DNA of 60,746 bases, taken from the NCBI RefSeq assembly GCF_002453355.1, contig NZ_DKGQ01000042.1:118122-178867 (forward strand), in the 5' to 3' direction. The notes under the pieces were generated by a model that was not told the DNA's origin, did no database searches, and saw only the letters and a list, made by a program, of their open reading frames with translations. The first letter of the stretch is position 1. Every line of letters begins with the position of its first letter. The stretch is from Psychrobacter sp. UBA6766. Its GTDB lineage: Bacteria; Pseudomonadota; Gammaproteobacteria; Pseudomonadales; Moraxellaceae. This document shows, in pieces, positions 52,818-60,746 of this stretch. The position numbers and the translations under genes are program-made.

Positions 52818-54779
52818 ATGAACAAACCGCTCGCGTCCGATACCGAACAGGTCAATCGTATTTTTACCAACCGCATTATTATCCTTGGGCTATTCATGTT
52901 GGTAGGCTTGCTAGGCTTGATCGCGCGTTATGGTTATTTGCAAGTGTATGCCCACGAGAAATACACCACCCAAGCTGATAACAATCGCATCAAGCTCATC
53001 TCTGCGCCGCCAAGCCGTGGTTATATTTACGATCGTAATGGAATTATCCTCGCTGACAATCAGCCTGTATTTACCGCCATGCTTAGCCCCGATGAAGTCG
53101 AAGACCCAGAGCGTACGCTGAACCTGCTGGCGCCCATCTTTGATCTCACCGAAAAAGACATCACTGATATTTTGGCACGTCTGAGCAAAACCAAAAATGA
53201 CCCTGTGACTGTTAAGATTGATTTAACTGAGGCGCAATTGGCGCAGTTTAGTGAACGTAAACCTTTTTTTCGTGGCGTCAGTATTCAAAGCAAACTGACC
53301 CGCTCTTACCCCTATGATGAGCTGTTTGCGCACGTGATTGGCTATGTTGGACGTATTAACGATAAAGAATCTAAGCGAATAGATAAAGATCGCTATGCGG
53401 GCACTGACCTTATCGGTAAAATTGGTATTGAAGATTTTTATGAAGATATCTTGCTTGGACAGCCCGGTTATCAGTCAGTAGAAACCGATGCCTATGGCAA
53501 TATCATTCGTCAACTTGACACCAAAGCACCCATTGCTGGTAATGACATCACGCTCAGTCTAGATTATGGCTTACAGACCGTCGCCCAGCAGCAGCTTGAT
53601 GGTCGTCGCGGAGCTATCGTTGCTATTGATCCAAAGAACGGTGATGTTTTGGCTTTTGTCAGTAACCCAAGCTATGACCCAAACCCTTTTATCTCAGGTA
53701 TCTCTTTTAAGGACTACGGCGCCCTGCGAGATGATCTTGACCAACCGCTTTACAATCGCGCGCTACAAGGGACATATCCGCCGGGTTCGACCATTAAGCC
53801 TTTTGAAGGTTTAGGCGGAATTCATTATGGCCTACGTAACTGGGAATCGACCATTTATGATCCGGGTTATTTTAGTTTGCCAGGCGATTCACATCGTTTT
53901 CGAGACTGGAAACGCGGTGGACACGGAACGGTAGATTTAAAAAAATCCATCATTATGTCGGTTGATACTTATTATTATAAATTGGCGTATGAGATGGGTA
54001 TTCAGCGCCTTCATGATTGGATGGTGCGCTTTGGGTTTGGTGAGCAAACTGGCATCGATTTACCCAATGAGAAACCAGGAATTATGCCATCACCAAAATG
54101 GAAAAAAGACACTTATGATAAAGGCTGGTTGCCAGGTGAAACCATCTCTGTCAGTATCGGACAAGGCTATTTCTTAGCCACACCGTTACAGATTGCTAAT
54201 GCCACCGCCATGACCGCCAATAAAGGCTATCACATCACACCGCACTTATTAAAAAGCAGCGATGGCGCGGCAGCAGTCGATGTTATCACTAAGCCTGATG
54301 GCAAAATTGAATATAATGGCAAGCCTTCTGATTGGACACGTATGCATGATGCAATGGAACAAACAGTCAAGTCGGGAACGGCACGGCGTGCTTTTAATCC
54401 GCTCTATCGTACCGCTGGTAAATCTGGAACGGCGCAAGTAAAATCGATTGCTCAAGGTAAAAGATACAATAAAGCGGCACTAGATTCCCGCCATTGGGAT
54501 CATGCTTGGTTTAATGGTTTTGCGCCTGTCGAAGAGCCGGAAATCGCCCTTGCTGTTCTGGTCGAAAATGGTGGTGGCGGTGGCGCAGTAGCGGCACCAA
54601 TTGGCCGCGCATTGTTTGATTACTGGATATTACAGCGCAAAACCGATCCTATTTTACCGCCAACAGCTGATGAGCTTAGAAAGATCAAACGTCAAAAAGC
54701 CTTTGACAAAGCCATGCGCGACGCCATTCGTGATAAAGAGCAAGCGCTAGCTGCCGAGAATGCAGCGACATCTGAATAA
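52818..54779 (+). CDS. mrdA: Penicillin-binding protein 2 (peptidoglycan transpeptidase)
   Basis: Class B PBP that cross-links peptidoglycan in the elongasome with RodA. One N-terminal membrane anchor (19-37), a pedestal domain from about 55 to 240 (APPSRGYIYDRNGIILADN), then the transpeptidase: catalytic Ser324 in GSTIKPFE, SVD at 381-383 and KSGT at 535-538. Length of 653 is normal. C-terminal tail is a charged helix. rsmD follows after 50 bp, likely in the same transcript. rodA is not in the window. Confidence 0.96.
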   Translation: MNKPLASDTEQVNRIFTNRIIILGLFMLVGLLGLIARYGYLQVYAHEKYTTQADNNRIKLISAPPSRGYIYDRNGIILADNQPVFTAMLSPDEVEDPERTLNLLAPIFDLTEKDITDILARLSKTKNDPVTVKIDLTEAQLAQFSERKPFFRGVSIQSKLTRSYPYDELFAHVIGYVGRINDKESKRIDKDRYAGTDLIGKIGIEDFYEDILLGQPGYQSVETDAYGNIIRQLDTKAPIAGNDITLSLDYGLQTVAQQQLDGRRGAIVAIDPKNGDVLAFVSNPSYDPNPFISGISFKDYGALRDDLDQPLYNRALQGTYPPGSTIKPFEGLGGIHYGLRNWESTIYDPGYFSLPGDSHRFRDWKRGGHGTVDLKKSIIMSVDTYYYKLAYEMGIQRLHDWMVRFGFGEQTGIDLPNEKPGIMPSPKWKKDTYDKGWLPGETISVSIGQGYFLATPLQIANATAMTANKGYHITPHLLKSSDGAAAVDVITKPDGKIEYNGKPSDWTRMHDAMEQTVKSGTARRAFNPLYRTAGKSGTAQVKSIAQGKRYNKAALDSRHWDHAWFNGFAPVEEPEIALAVLVENGGGGGAVAAPIGRALFDYWILQRKTDPILPPTADELRKIKRQKAFDKAMRDAIRDKEQALAAENAATSE

Positions 54780-54829
54780 AATATATAAAACAAAATGCAC
54801 CAAACGAAACGCTGTGGATAAGAGACACT

Positions 54830-55516
54830 ATGAAAAAACTCTCAAGTGGTCGCGAGCAAAAGAAAAATCATAAAGCAAAAAACGCAGCAGCGGGTGATGT
54901 ACGTATTATCGGCGGTCAATTTAAGCGCCGCATCGTGAGCTTTGTCGATGCCGAAGGCTTACGCCCAACGCCAGATCGCCTGCGTGAGACCTTGTTTAAT
55001 TGGTTAATTGCCGATATTCATGATGCCCACGTACTTGACAGCTGCGCTGGCAGCGGCGTATTAGGATTTGAAGCATTATCACGCGGGGCGGCGCACGCTA
55101 CTTTTATTGAAATAAATCCAGCCCAAAGCCAAATGCTGCGCCGAAGTGCCGAACAATTACGCTTAGACGCCAGTAACTATCAGATTATTCAAGGAACTGC
55201 TGAACAAGTCTTGATACAAAATCAAACTGTTCAGCGCCATTTTGATATCGTCTTTATCGACCCACCTTATGCACAAGATTTATGGCAACCGATTCTAGCA
55301 ACGCTCATCAAACAGTCGTTAATTACGTCAGATACGCTTATTTATTTAGAAGCAGATAAAGATTTGACACTTCAATTGAGTCAATTAGTAGAAAGTCTCA
55401 ATGAAAACGCTGACCTTCAAGTGCAAGACAATCAAGGCCTGATGGGTTTTGAAAGCTTAAAACAGACCAAAGTTGGCCAAGTTGTCGCTGGACTTTATCG
55501 GCTATCATCGTCATAA
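54830..55516 (+). CDS. rsmD: 16S rRNA m2G966 methyltransferase RsmD
   Basis: SAM-dependent methyltransferase acting on G966 of 16S rRNA. RIIGGQFKRRIVSF and GLRPTPDRLRETLFNWL form the family signature, DSCAGSGVLGFEALSRGA is the SAM loop and FIDPPYA carries the catalytic (D/N)PPY. A basic 20-residue extension precedes it. ATG at 54830; weak ribosome site (GATAAGAG). Confidence 0.95.
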   Translation: MKKLSSGREQKKNHKAKNAAAGDVRIIGGQFKRRIVSFVDAEGLRPTPDRLRETLFNWLIADIHDAHVLDSCAGSGVLGFEALSRGAAHATFIEINPAQSQMLRRSAEQLRLDASNYQIIQGTAEQVLIQNQTVQRHFDIVFIDPPYAQDLWQPILATLIKQSLITSDTLIYLEADKDLTLQLSQLVESLNENADLQVQDNQGLMGFESLKQTKVGQVVAGLYRLSSS

Positions 55517-55628
55517 TTGTCGGGTTAATGAAATTCATTAACAAATTTTCTAAATGTTTAAAACCGCTAAAAAACTGGCCGACGCTGCAGTTTAATGTAT
55601 ATAAGGCGAAAATAAACCCCAATGCAGC

Positions 55629-55657
55629 TTGCAAGCGTAGGCGCTACTGCTTATAAT
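55629..55657 (+). promoter_or_regulatory. Predicted promoter of rplM-rpsI
   Basis: TTGCAA (55629-55634) and perfect TATAAT (55652-55657) with a 17-base spacer, 71 bases before rplM. Good sigma-70 match. Confidence 0.7.
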
Positions 55658-55671
55658 GTGCAGTCTGTTTT

Positions 55672-55702
55672 TTGAGAGCCCCGTTCCCAGCTAAACTCTC
55701 AA
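55672..55702 (+). promoter_or_regulatory. Stem-loop in the rplM leader
   Basis: TTGAGAG (55672-55678) and CTCTCAA (55696-55702) pair perfectly over a 17-base loop in the untranslated leader of rplM, soon after the expected transcript start. Ribosomal protein L13 leaders are autoregulatory in E. coli; whether this is the equivalent is an inference. Confidence 0.4.
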
Positions 55703-55727
55703 CGAATTCTAATTTTAAGGTTTTATC

Positions 55728-56156
55728 ATGAAAACACTTAGTGCAAAACCAGCTGAAGTGACCCATGACTGGTATGTCGTAGATGCTGACGGCAAAACCC
55801 TTGGTCGCTTAGCTACTGAAATCGCTAGTCGCTTACGTGGCAAGCATAAGACTTGTTATACGCCGCACGTAGATACTGGTGATTTTATCGTTGTTATCAA
55901 CGCAGAAAAAATCGCGGTAACGGGCAAAAAAGCGCAAGATAAAAAGTACTATCGTCACAGTGGCTACCCAGGTGGTATCAAAGAAACCAACTTCACCAAG
56001 CTGATTGCACATAAGCCTGAAGATGTTCTACACAAAGCGGTTAAGGGTATGCTTCCAAAAGGTCCTCTTGGCTACGCGATGATCAAAAAGCTGAAACTAT
56101 ATGCGGGTACAGAACATCCACATGAAGCTCAGCAACCTAAAGAACTAGACATCTAA
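55728..56156 (+). CDS. rplM: 50S ribosomal protein L13
   Basis: 142 residues, family length. WYVVDADGKTLGRLATEIASRLRGKHK and VINAEKIAVTGKKAQDKKYYRHSGYPGG are diagnostic in parts; MLPKGPLGYAMIKKLKLYAG follows. TAAGG precedes the ATG. First gene of the two-gene unit rplM-rpsI; 10 bases separate the two genes. Confidence 0.98.
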   Translation: MKTLSAKPAEVTHDWYVVDADGKTLGRLATEIASRLRGKHKTCYTPHVDTGDFIVVINAEKIAVTGKKAQDKKYYRHSGYPGGIKETNFTKLIAHKPEDVLHKAVKGMLPKGPLGYAMIKKLKLYAGTEHPHEAQQPKELDI

Positions 56157-56166
56157 GGATATACTT

Positions 56167-56553
56167 ATGGAACGCAATTACGGAACTGGTCGTCGCAAAA
56201 CTTCTACCGCTCGTGTCTTTTTAGCGAAAGGTACTGGTGCTATCGTTGTTAACGGCAAACCACTTGATGAGTACTTCAGTCGCGAAACATCGCGCATGGT
56301 TGTTCGTCAGCCTCTAGAACTACTTGAATCACCTACTGCTTATGACCTTTACATCACGGTAAAAGGTGGCGGTATTAGTGGTCAAGCTGGCGCAATCCGT
56401 CACGGCATCACCCGTGCCTTGATTGAGCTTGACGAAGCCAACAAACCTGCTCTAAAAGCAGCTGGCTTTGTCACTCGTGACTCACGTCAAGTTGAACGTA
56501 AGAAATTGGGACTACGTAAAGCACGTAAACGTCCACAATTCTCAAAACGTTAA
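56167..56553 (+). CDS. rpsI: 30S ribosomal protein S9
   Basis: 128 residues. Begins NYGTGRRKTSTARVFL, has VKGGGISGQAGAIRHGITRAL in the middle and ends in the invariant KRPQFSKR, whose last Arg reaches the P-site tRNA. AAGGA lies six to seven bases before the ATG. Translated from the rplM transcript and followed by a terminator at 56637. Confidence 0.98.
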   Translation: MERNYGTGRRKTSTARVFLAKGTGAIVVNGKPLDEYFSRETSRMVVRQPLELLESPTAYDLYITVKGGGISGQAGAIRHGITRALIELDEANKPALKAAGFVTRDSRQVERKKLGLRKARKRPQFSKR

Positions 56554-56636
56554 TCAAAGCTATCTCTTCTCTTTTTACTACTGTCGTCTTTTTCTCGGAG
56601 CCACTATAGCAGTATTAAGAAAAAGAATAGATTTGC

Positions 56637-56675
56637 AAAACCTTATAAGCTGGTCACAGTTTATAAGGTTTTTTT
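56637..56675 (+). terminator. Terminator of rplM-rpsI
   Basis: AACCTTATAA and TTATAAGGTT are reverse complements over a 12-base loop, followed by T-rich sequence; 84 bases after the rpsI stop. Confidence 0.8.
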
Positions 56676-56812
56676 GTGGCTGTGTTTTAGCGATGGTTTT
56701 TAAAGTATCATAACTATATGTTTGCCATCTATGTTCACTTTAGCAAAACCTGCTTGCAAACTTAGGCGCGCTCCCCCATCATAATAGTAACTTTTATCAC
56801 ACTGTCCTCATT

Positions 56813-57919
56813 ATGAAAGCCCCTGAACAATACGACCCTAGTAAACCATCGAAAACTGATATGCCACCGCCGACTGCCGGCCAGCATAATAATCAGAGCA
56901 AAATGGCTAAGTCACCAGCCATTCCGGCTGGCATGCCTACTGTTACGCAAACCCATAAGCAAACGGCGCAAGCAGAAAAGAAACCCTTTCAATGGCAGTT
57001 TTTATTGCCGCAATATTGGGGCATCTGGCTGTTATTAGCGATTTTCTTGCCGATGATATATTTACCACTACGTTGGCAGTTTTGGTTGGGTCGTAAACTG
57101 GGAATTTCAATCTATAAACTAGCCGGCTCGCGCAGACGTGATACCTTAATTAATTTAAGATTGGCTTTTCCAGAAAAGCCTGAAGCAGAGCGCGAACTGA
57201 TGGCAAAGCAAGTTTTTGTCAATCAAGGTATCGGTGTGTTTGAAACTTTGTGCGCTTGGTTTCGTCCCAATATTTTTACCCGTACGGTTTCTATCTCGGG
57301 CCTACAGCACCTAGTGAATGCCCAAAACCAAGGTCGTCCTGTCATTTTACTTGGGGCGCATTATACAATGCTCGATCTTGGCGGCATGCTCTGTACGCAG
57401 TTTTTTGCCACCGATTGTATGTACCGCCCGCAAAACAATCCGCTTCTTGATTGGTTTATTTATAACGGACGCACTAAAATCTTTGGTAAGCAGATTTCTA
57501 GCCGTGACATGCGTAGCCTTGTTAATTCTATTAAAGCTAAGCACGTGATTTGGTACTCACCTGACCAAGATTATGGTTTAAAACAAGGTGTCATGGCACC
57601 GTTCTTTGGCGTGCCCGCTGCTACTATTACCGCTTCTCGGCGGATGGCAAAATTGGGTGATAAACAAAACCCACCCGCACTCATGGCGCTGCATACTTAT
57701 CGGCAAACACCTGATAACCTGCCCAAAGGCAAACGTCCGCATTATCATCTGACCATTACTCCTGAATTAGACAATTATCCCAGTAATGATGAAGTCGCTG
57801 ATGCGACCCGCGTTAATGAGGTGCTAGAAGGATTGATTCGTATTGATCCGACCCAATGGATGTGGTTCCATCGTCGCTTTAAAAACGGCCCTAACGGTCG
57901 TACCGATATTTATAAGTAG
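56813..57919 (+). CDS. lpxL: Lipid A late acyltransferase (LpxL/HtrB family)
   Basis: Inner-membrane acyltransferase that adds a secondary acyl chain to Kdo2-lipid A. The HX4D catalytic pair is His183 and Asp188 in LGAHYTMLDLGG; further family blocks are RRRDTLINLRLAFPEK, MYRPQNNPLLDWFI, WYSPDQDYG and QWMWFHRRFK. One membrane segment near 68-84 (WGIWLLLAIFLPMIYLPL). The first 60 residues are a polar Gln/Pro/Lys-rich extension. Whether it is LpxL or LpxM cannot be decided by eye. Stand-alone gene. Confidence 0.9.
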   Translation: MKAPEQYDPSKPSKTDMPPPTAGQHNNQSKMAKSPAIPAGMPTVTQTHKQTAQAEKKPFQWQFLLPQYWGIWLLLAIFLPMIYLPLRWQFWLGRKLGISIYKLAGSRRRDTLINLRLAFPEKPEAERELMAKQVFVNQGIGVFETLCAWFRPNIFTRTVSISGLQHLVNAQNQGRPVILLGAHYTMLDLGGMLCTQFFATDCMYRPQNNPLLDWFIYNGRTKIFGKQISSRDMRSLVNSIKAKHVIWYSPDQDYGLKQGVMAPFFGVPAATITASRRMAKLGDKQNPPALMALHTYRQTPDNLPKGKRPHYHLTITPELDNYPSNDEVADATRVNEVLEGLIRIDPTQWMWFHRRFKNGPNGRTDIYK

Positions 57920-57938
57920 GTTTTGATTCGCTGAAAAA

Positions 57939-57969
57939 CAGCTGCGAAATTTGCTATACTTTGCAGCTG
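57939..57969. repeat. Inverted repeat upstream of trpS
   Basis: CAGCTGC (57939-57945) and GCAGCTG (57963-57969) enclose a TATACT (57955-57960) that may be the -10 element for trpS. It could be a terminator of the gene in front, though there is no T-run, or an operator. Confidence 0.4.
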
Positions 57970-58083
57970 GTATTTTATCAGCCCTATTATTTACATCGAT
58001 AACTTATCTATTTTAATAACTCACTCATATCAATAACTCATCTGCATAAATAACGATGTGAGAAATAAAATAACGGATTTTTC

Positions 58084-59163
58084 ATGAGCACTCAAAATGA
58101 CACAGCTGTAGACAGTTCTAAACAAGAAAGTAAACGTATCCTAACCGGCATCAAACCGACGGGCATTCCTCATTTAGGTAATTACGTTGGTGCTATTCGC
58201 CCAGCGATTCAGTCCATCCAAAATAGCGATGATGAGGCGTTTTTCTTTTTAGCAGATTATCATGGCATTATCGGCTGTTATGACCCTGTCGTCATTCACG
58301 AATCGACCAAAATCATTGCGGCAACTTGGATTGCCTGCGGCCTTGACCCTGAGCGCGTGACGTTTTATCGTCAATCTGATGTTCCAGAGATTCCAGAGCT
58401 TGCGTGGATTTTAAACTGCTCATGTGCCAAAGGACTAATGAACCGCGCCCACGCTTATAAGGCGGCGGTTGATATCAATACTGAAAAAGCCGATGTTGAT
58501 CCAGATCAAGGTATCAATATGGGTCTATTTGGCTACCCAGTGCTCATGGCAGCAGATATTTTGATGTTCAATGCCACGCATGTGCCCGTCGGACGTGACC
58601 AAGTACAGCATATCGAGATGGCGCGTGACATTGCTGGTACGTTTAACCATCGTTATAAGCCCCTCTTTACCCTACCCTCAGCGGTTGTTGATGAAGATAT
58701 TCCGCTCTTAACAGGGCTTGATGGTCGTAAAATGAGTAAGAGCTATAGCAATACTATTCCTCTATTTGGTGATCCTAATCCGCAAGTTAGTGCCGAAAAG
58801 CAGATGCATAAAGCCATCATGAAAATTGTCACTAACTCGCAGTTGCCAGAGGAAGCAAAAGACCCTGATGATTCTGCGCTCTTCGAGATTTATAAAGCCT
58901 TTGCGACGCCTGCAGAGATTACAGATATGCGCGCGCAGTACGCGTCAGGTATTGGTTGGGGTGATGCCAAGCAAGCATTGTTTGATAAAATAAATAGCGA
59001 GATTGCCCCATTCCGCGCACGTTATGAAGAGCTGATGGCCAATCCAAAAGAGCTAGAAGAAATCTTACAAATGGGCGCAGAAAAAGCCCGTCGCCATAGC
59101 CGTAAACAGCTCGATAAAACGCGCCGCGCTATTGGTATTCGCCCTCTTGCTAAGCTTAAGTAA
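58084..59163 (+). CDS. trpS: Tryptophanyl-tRNA synthetase
   Basis: Class I aminoacyl-tRNA synthetase charging tRNA-Trp. The HIGH-type motif is PHLGNY (29-34) after TGIKPTG; KMSKS is at 216-220. FLADYHGI, VPVGRDQVQHIEMARD and ADILMF are also typical. Length of 359 includes an 18-residue polar N-terminus. Start ATG at 58084; scpA follows after 36 bp and may share the transcript. Confidence 0.96.
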   Translation: MSTQNDTAVDSSKQESKRILTGIKPTGIPHLGNYVGAIRPAIQSIQNSDDEAFFFLADYHGIIGCYDPVVIHESTKIIAATWIACGLDPERVTFYRQSDVPEIPELAWILNCSCAKGLMNRAHAYKAAVDINTEKADVDPDQGINMGLFGYPVLMAADILMFNATHVPVGRDQVQHIEMARDIAGTFNHRYKPLFTLPSAVVDEDIPLLTGLDGRKMSKSYSNTIPLFGDPNPQVSAEKQMHKAIMKIVTNSQLPEEAKDPDDSALFEIYKAFATPAEITDMRAQYASGIGWGDAKQALFDKINSEIAPFRARYEELMANPKELEEILQMGAEKARRHSRKQLDKTRRAIGIRPLAKLK

Positions 59164-59199
59164 GTCTTTGGTTGCTTTTACTCACTGTAATCAGGGCGG

Positions 59200-60138
59200 A
59201 TGCTAAAGGTGCAGACAGTATTGAAAAATGAAACAGCGGCTTTACCAAAGGCCGCGTTTTCCGTAAGCGTGCATGAAAACGCTAAGTTTATGGATAATAA
59301 TGACGAACATCGTATTTCAGTCAATAATGATATGGCGCTGCGTATTTATCAGACGCCGGTGCAGCATCTACCAGAAGATCTCTATGTACCGCCGCAAGCC
59401 TTTGCCATTTGGCTTGAGCAATTTGCCGGGCCCTTAGATTTTTTATTATACCTGGTCAAAAAAAACAACGTCGATCTCACTCAAATGCCGATATTGCCGA
59501 TTACTGAGCAGTACTTAGCATATATCAGCGAATTGGATACCGAACATTTTGAATTGGCCGGTGACTATCTATTGATGGCGTCGACATTGATTGCGATTAA
59601 AACCGAGCTGCTGCTACCAAAGCCCGAAACGCCGAGCGATGAGCGTGATCCAAAAGCTGAGCTGATTGAACGTCTTGGAGAATATGCGCAAATTAAAGTA
59701 GCCAGTCAGCGTTTAGCTAATCTAATCCGTCTTGAGCGCGATGTGTTTTTGGCGATGGTCAGTATGCCAAGCCAAGACGTTATGAATGCTGAGCTACCAA
59801 CCTACTCACCGAATTTATTGATAGATAGCTTGTTTAAAATGCAGCTGCAGCCCGATTATCAGATGCATAATATTAAGGTTGATGCCGTTCCCCTTTCTGA
59901 TCGTATCGCCAGTATTAGTCGGCAGTTAAGCACCGATGGTTCGCGCTCCTTTTATGAGCTACTAGATAAAGCCCAAGGTAAAATAGGCGTCGTAGTTAGC
60001 TTTGTCGCCGTACTTGAGCTGATGAAACGGCAGTTGGTTGGTGTCGTAAATAATAACTCAGAAAACCAGCCAGCTGATGATAATGAAACTGCAGCAGACC
60101 GCCAAATAAGACAATTAACATTACAGTGGTTGGCTTGA
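59200..60138 (+). CDS. scpA: Segregation and condensation protein A
   Basis: Kleisin that bridges SMC heads in the condensin-like complex with ScpB. FAGPLDFLLYLVKKNNVDLTQMPI is the signature, followed by YLLMASTLIAIKTELLLP and a winged-helix C-terminus (VVSFVAVLELMKRQLVGV). 312 residues; the first 45 or so are an extension, and an in-frame ATG at 59290 could be the true start, so the N-terminus is uncertain. Pairs with scpB 25 bp downstream. The smc gene is not in the window. Confidence 0.93.
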   Translation: MLKVQTVLKNETAALPKAAFSVSVHENAKFMDNNDEHRISVNNDMALRIYQTPVQHLPEDLYVPPQAFAIWLEQFAGPLDFLLYLVKKNNVDLTQMPILPITEQYLAYISELDTEHFELAGDYLLMASTLIAIKTELLLPKPETPSDERDPKAELIERLGEYAQIKVASQRLANLIRLERDVFLAMVSMPSQDVMNAELPTYSPNLLIDSLFKMQLQPDYQMHNIKVDAVPLSDRIASISRQLSTDGSRSFYELLDKAQGKIGVVVSFVAVLELMKRQLVGVVNNNSENQPADDNETAADRQIRQLTLQWLA

Positions 60139-60163
60139 TGGTTTTTAACAGAGAATATGTGTA

Positions 60164-60709
60164 ATGACAGATAAGCAGCATCAAGATTTAAAAGAAATCA
60201 GCAAGCATATTGAGGTGCTATTACATGCTTCAGAGTCGCCCCTCACTGCCAATGTCTTAAAAAAGCATCTGTCACTATCTACTGAAGAGCTTGCGCAAGC
60301 ATTAGCGCTACTACAACAACGTTTAGATACTGGTGTACTGACCTTACATAAAACTGCCAGCGGTTATCGTCTGCAAATCGCAGATGGCTATAGCGCCCTA
60401 ATCCAGCGCGTCTTTCCGCAGCGTCAAGAGCGCCTTAGCCAAGCCTTGCTTGAAACCTTAAGTGTCATCGCCTATAAGCAGCCTGTGACTCGTAGCGATA
60501 TCGAGCACGTGCGCGGTGTGACGCTATCGAGTAATATCTTGCGTCAACTATTTGATAAAGGCTGGATTAAAGAAAAAGGTTATAAAGAAACCTTGGGGCG
60601 TCCTGCACTGCTGCATACTACAGCGCAGTTTTTAGATGCGTTTGGACTCACACATTTAGATGAGCTACCGCCACTGCCCGATATGGAAACTATAAAAGCA
60701 CTTTCTTAA
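60164..60709 (+). CDS. scpB: Segregation and condensation protein B
   Basis: Forms a winged-helix dimer that binds ScpA. Recognisable parts are ISKHIEVLLHASESPLT at the N-terminus, LSQALLETLSVIAYKQPVTRSDIEHVRGV in the middle, and LFDKGWIKEKGYKETLGRPALLHTT near the end. 181 residues is within family range. Same strand and probably same transcript as scpA. Confidence 0.95.
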   Translation: MTDKQHQDLKEISKHIEVLLHASESPLTANVLKKHLSLSTEELAQALALLQQRLDTGVLTLHKTASGYRLQIADGYSALIQRVFPQRQERLSQALLETLSVIAYKQPVTRSDIEHVRGVTLSSNILRQLFDKGWIKEKGYKETLGRPALLHTTAQFLDAFGLTHLDELPPLPDMETIKALS

Positions 60710-60724
60710 TCTAGAAGTATTCTC

Positions 60725-60746
60725 ATGAACTACCCACTACCTAAAG
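60725..60746 (+). CDS. Start of a further gene, cut by the window end
   Basis: ATG at 60725 opens a frame MNYPLPK that runs off the window, 15 bases after the scpB stop. In related genomes a pseudouridine synthase (rluB) often follows scpB; seven codons are too few to test that. Confidence 0.3.

Overview
The window is about 60.7 kb of a gammaproteobacterial chromosome, most likely Psychrobacter (Moraxellaceae). This rests on protein character and gene order: the dxr-rseP-bamA-lpxD-fabZ envelope block, a yibN-grxC-secB block, rsmD-mrdA, trpS-scpA-scpB, an iron(III) ABC operon, and many long, Thr/Gln/Asn-rich N-terminal extensions on housekeeping proteins. The genus is an inference; no database was searched. 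It is mostly ordinary core chromosome: no insertion sequence, prophage, CRISPR array or rRNA operon is visible.

Region by region. (1) 153-12763, minus strand: rimO, pyrH, frr, uppS, cdsA, dxr, rseP, bamA, lpxD, fabZ, covering translation-factor and isoprenoid supply, phospholipid precursor synthesis, outer-membrane assembly and lipid A. skp is missing from its usual place between bamA and lpxD, and rpsB-tsf from upstream of pyrH. (2) 12862-13636: decayed remains of the nitrogen-regulation pair glnL/glnG (ntrB/ntrC), then tRNA-Leu(UAG). (3) 14058-18315: an unusual Ser/Thr kinase-like protein divergent from a DUF815 ATPase, then RNase Z, a small membrane protein and a glutathione transferase. 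(4) 18569-23937: two tandem RarD-type transporters and gyrA. (5) 24354-31709: a lipoprotein esterase, cmoM, and a Fur-regulated fbpABC ferric iron importer. (6) 31955-37782: rsmE, waaA, a tail-anchored Sel1-repeat protein, a cardiolipin synthase. (7) 38028-38517: a promoter, a structured leader, tRNA-Val and tRNA-Asp, then a diaminopropionate ammonia-lyase-like gene with two sequence peculiarities. (8) 40037-45779: a CopD-like protein, hemerythrin, orn, rsgA, rhodanese, grxC, secB, adk. (9) 46002-50545: the ccmF-dsbE-ccmH-ccmI half of the cytochrome c maturation system. (10) 50825-60746: a DUF445 protein, mrdA, rsmD, rplM-rpsI, a lipid A acyltransferase, trpS, scpA-scpB and the first codons of a further gene.

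Most genes work in four themes: envelope building (fabZ, lpxD, bamA, rseP, waaA, LpxL-type acyltransferase, cls, mrdA, uppS, cdsA), translation and RNA handling (frr, rimO, rplM, rpsI, rsmD, rsmE, rsgA, trpS, cmoM, rnz, orn, three tRNAs), thiol/haem redox chemistry (grxC, rhodanese, ccm genes, GST) and metal or iron handling (fbpABC, hemerythrin, CopD-like). No convincing new multi-gene system is present. The most interesting items are the glnLG graveyard, the ammonia-lyase with a substituted catalytic position and an internal 15-residue duplication, the atypical kinase facing a DUF815 ATPase that carries a five-residue tandem repeat, and the hairpin-rich leader of the tRNA-Val/tRNA-Asp unit.
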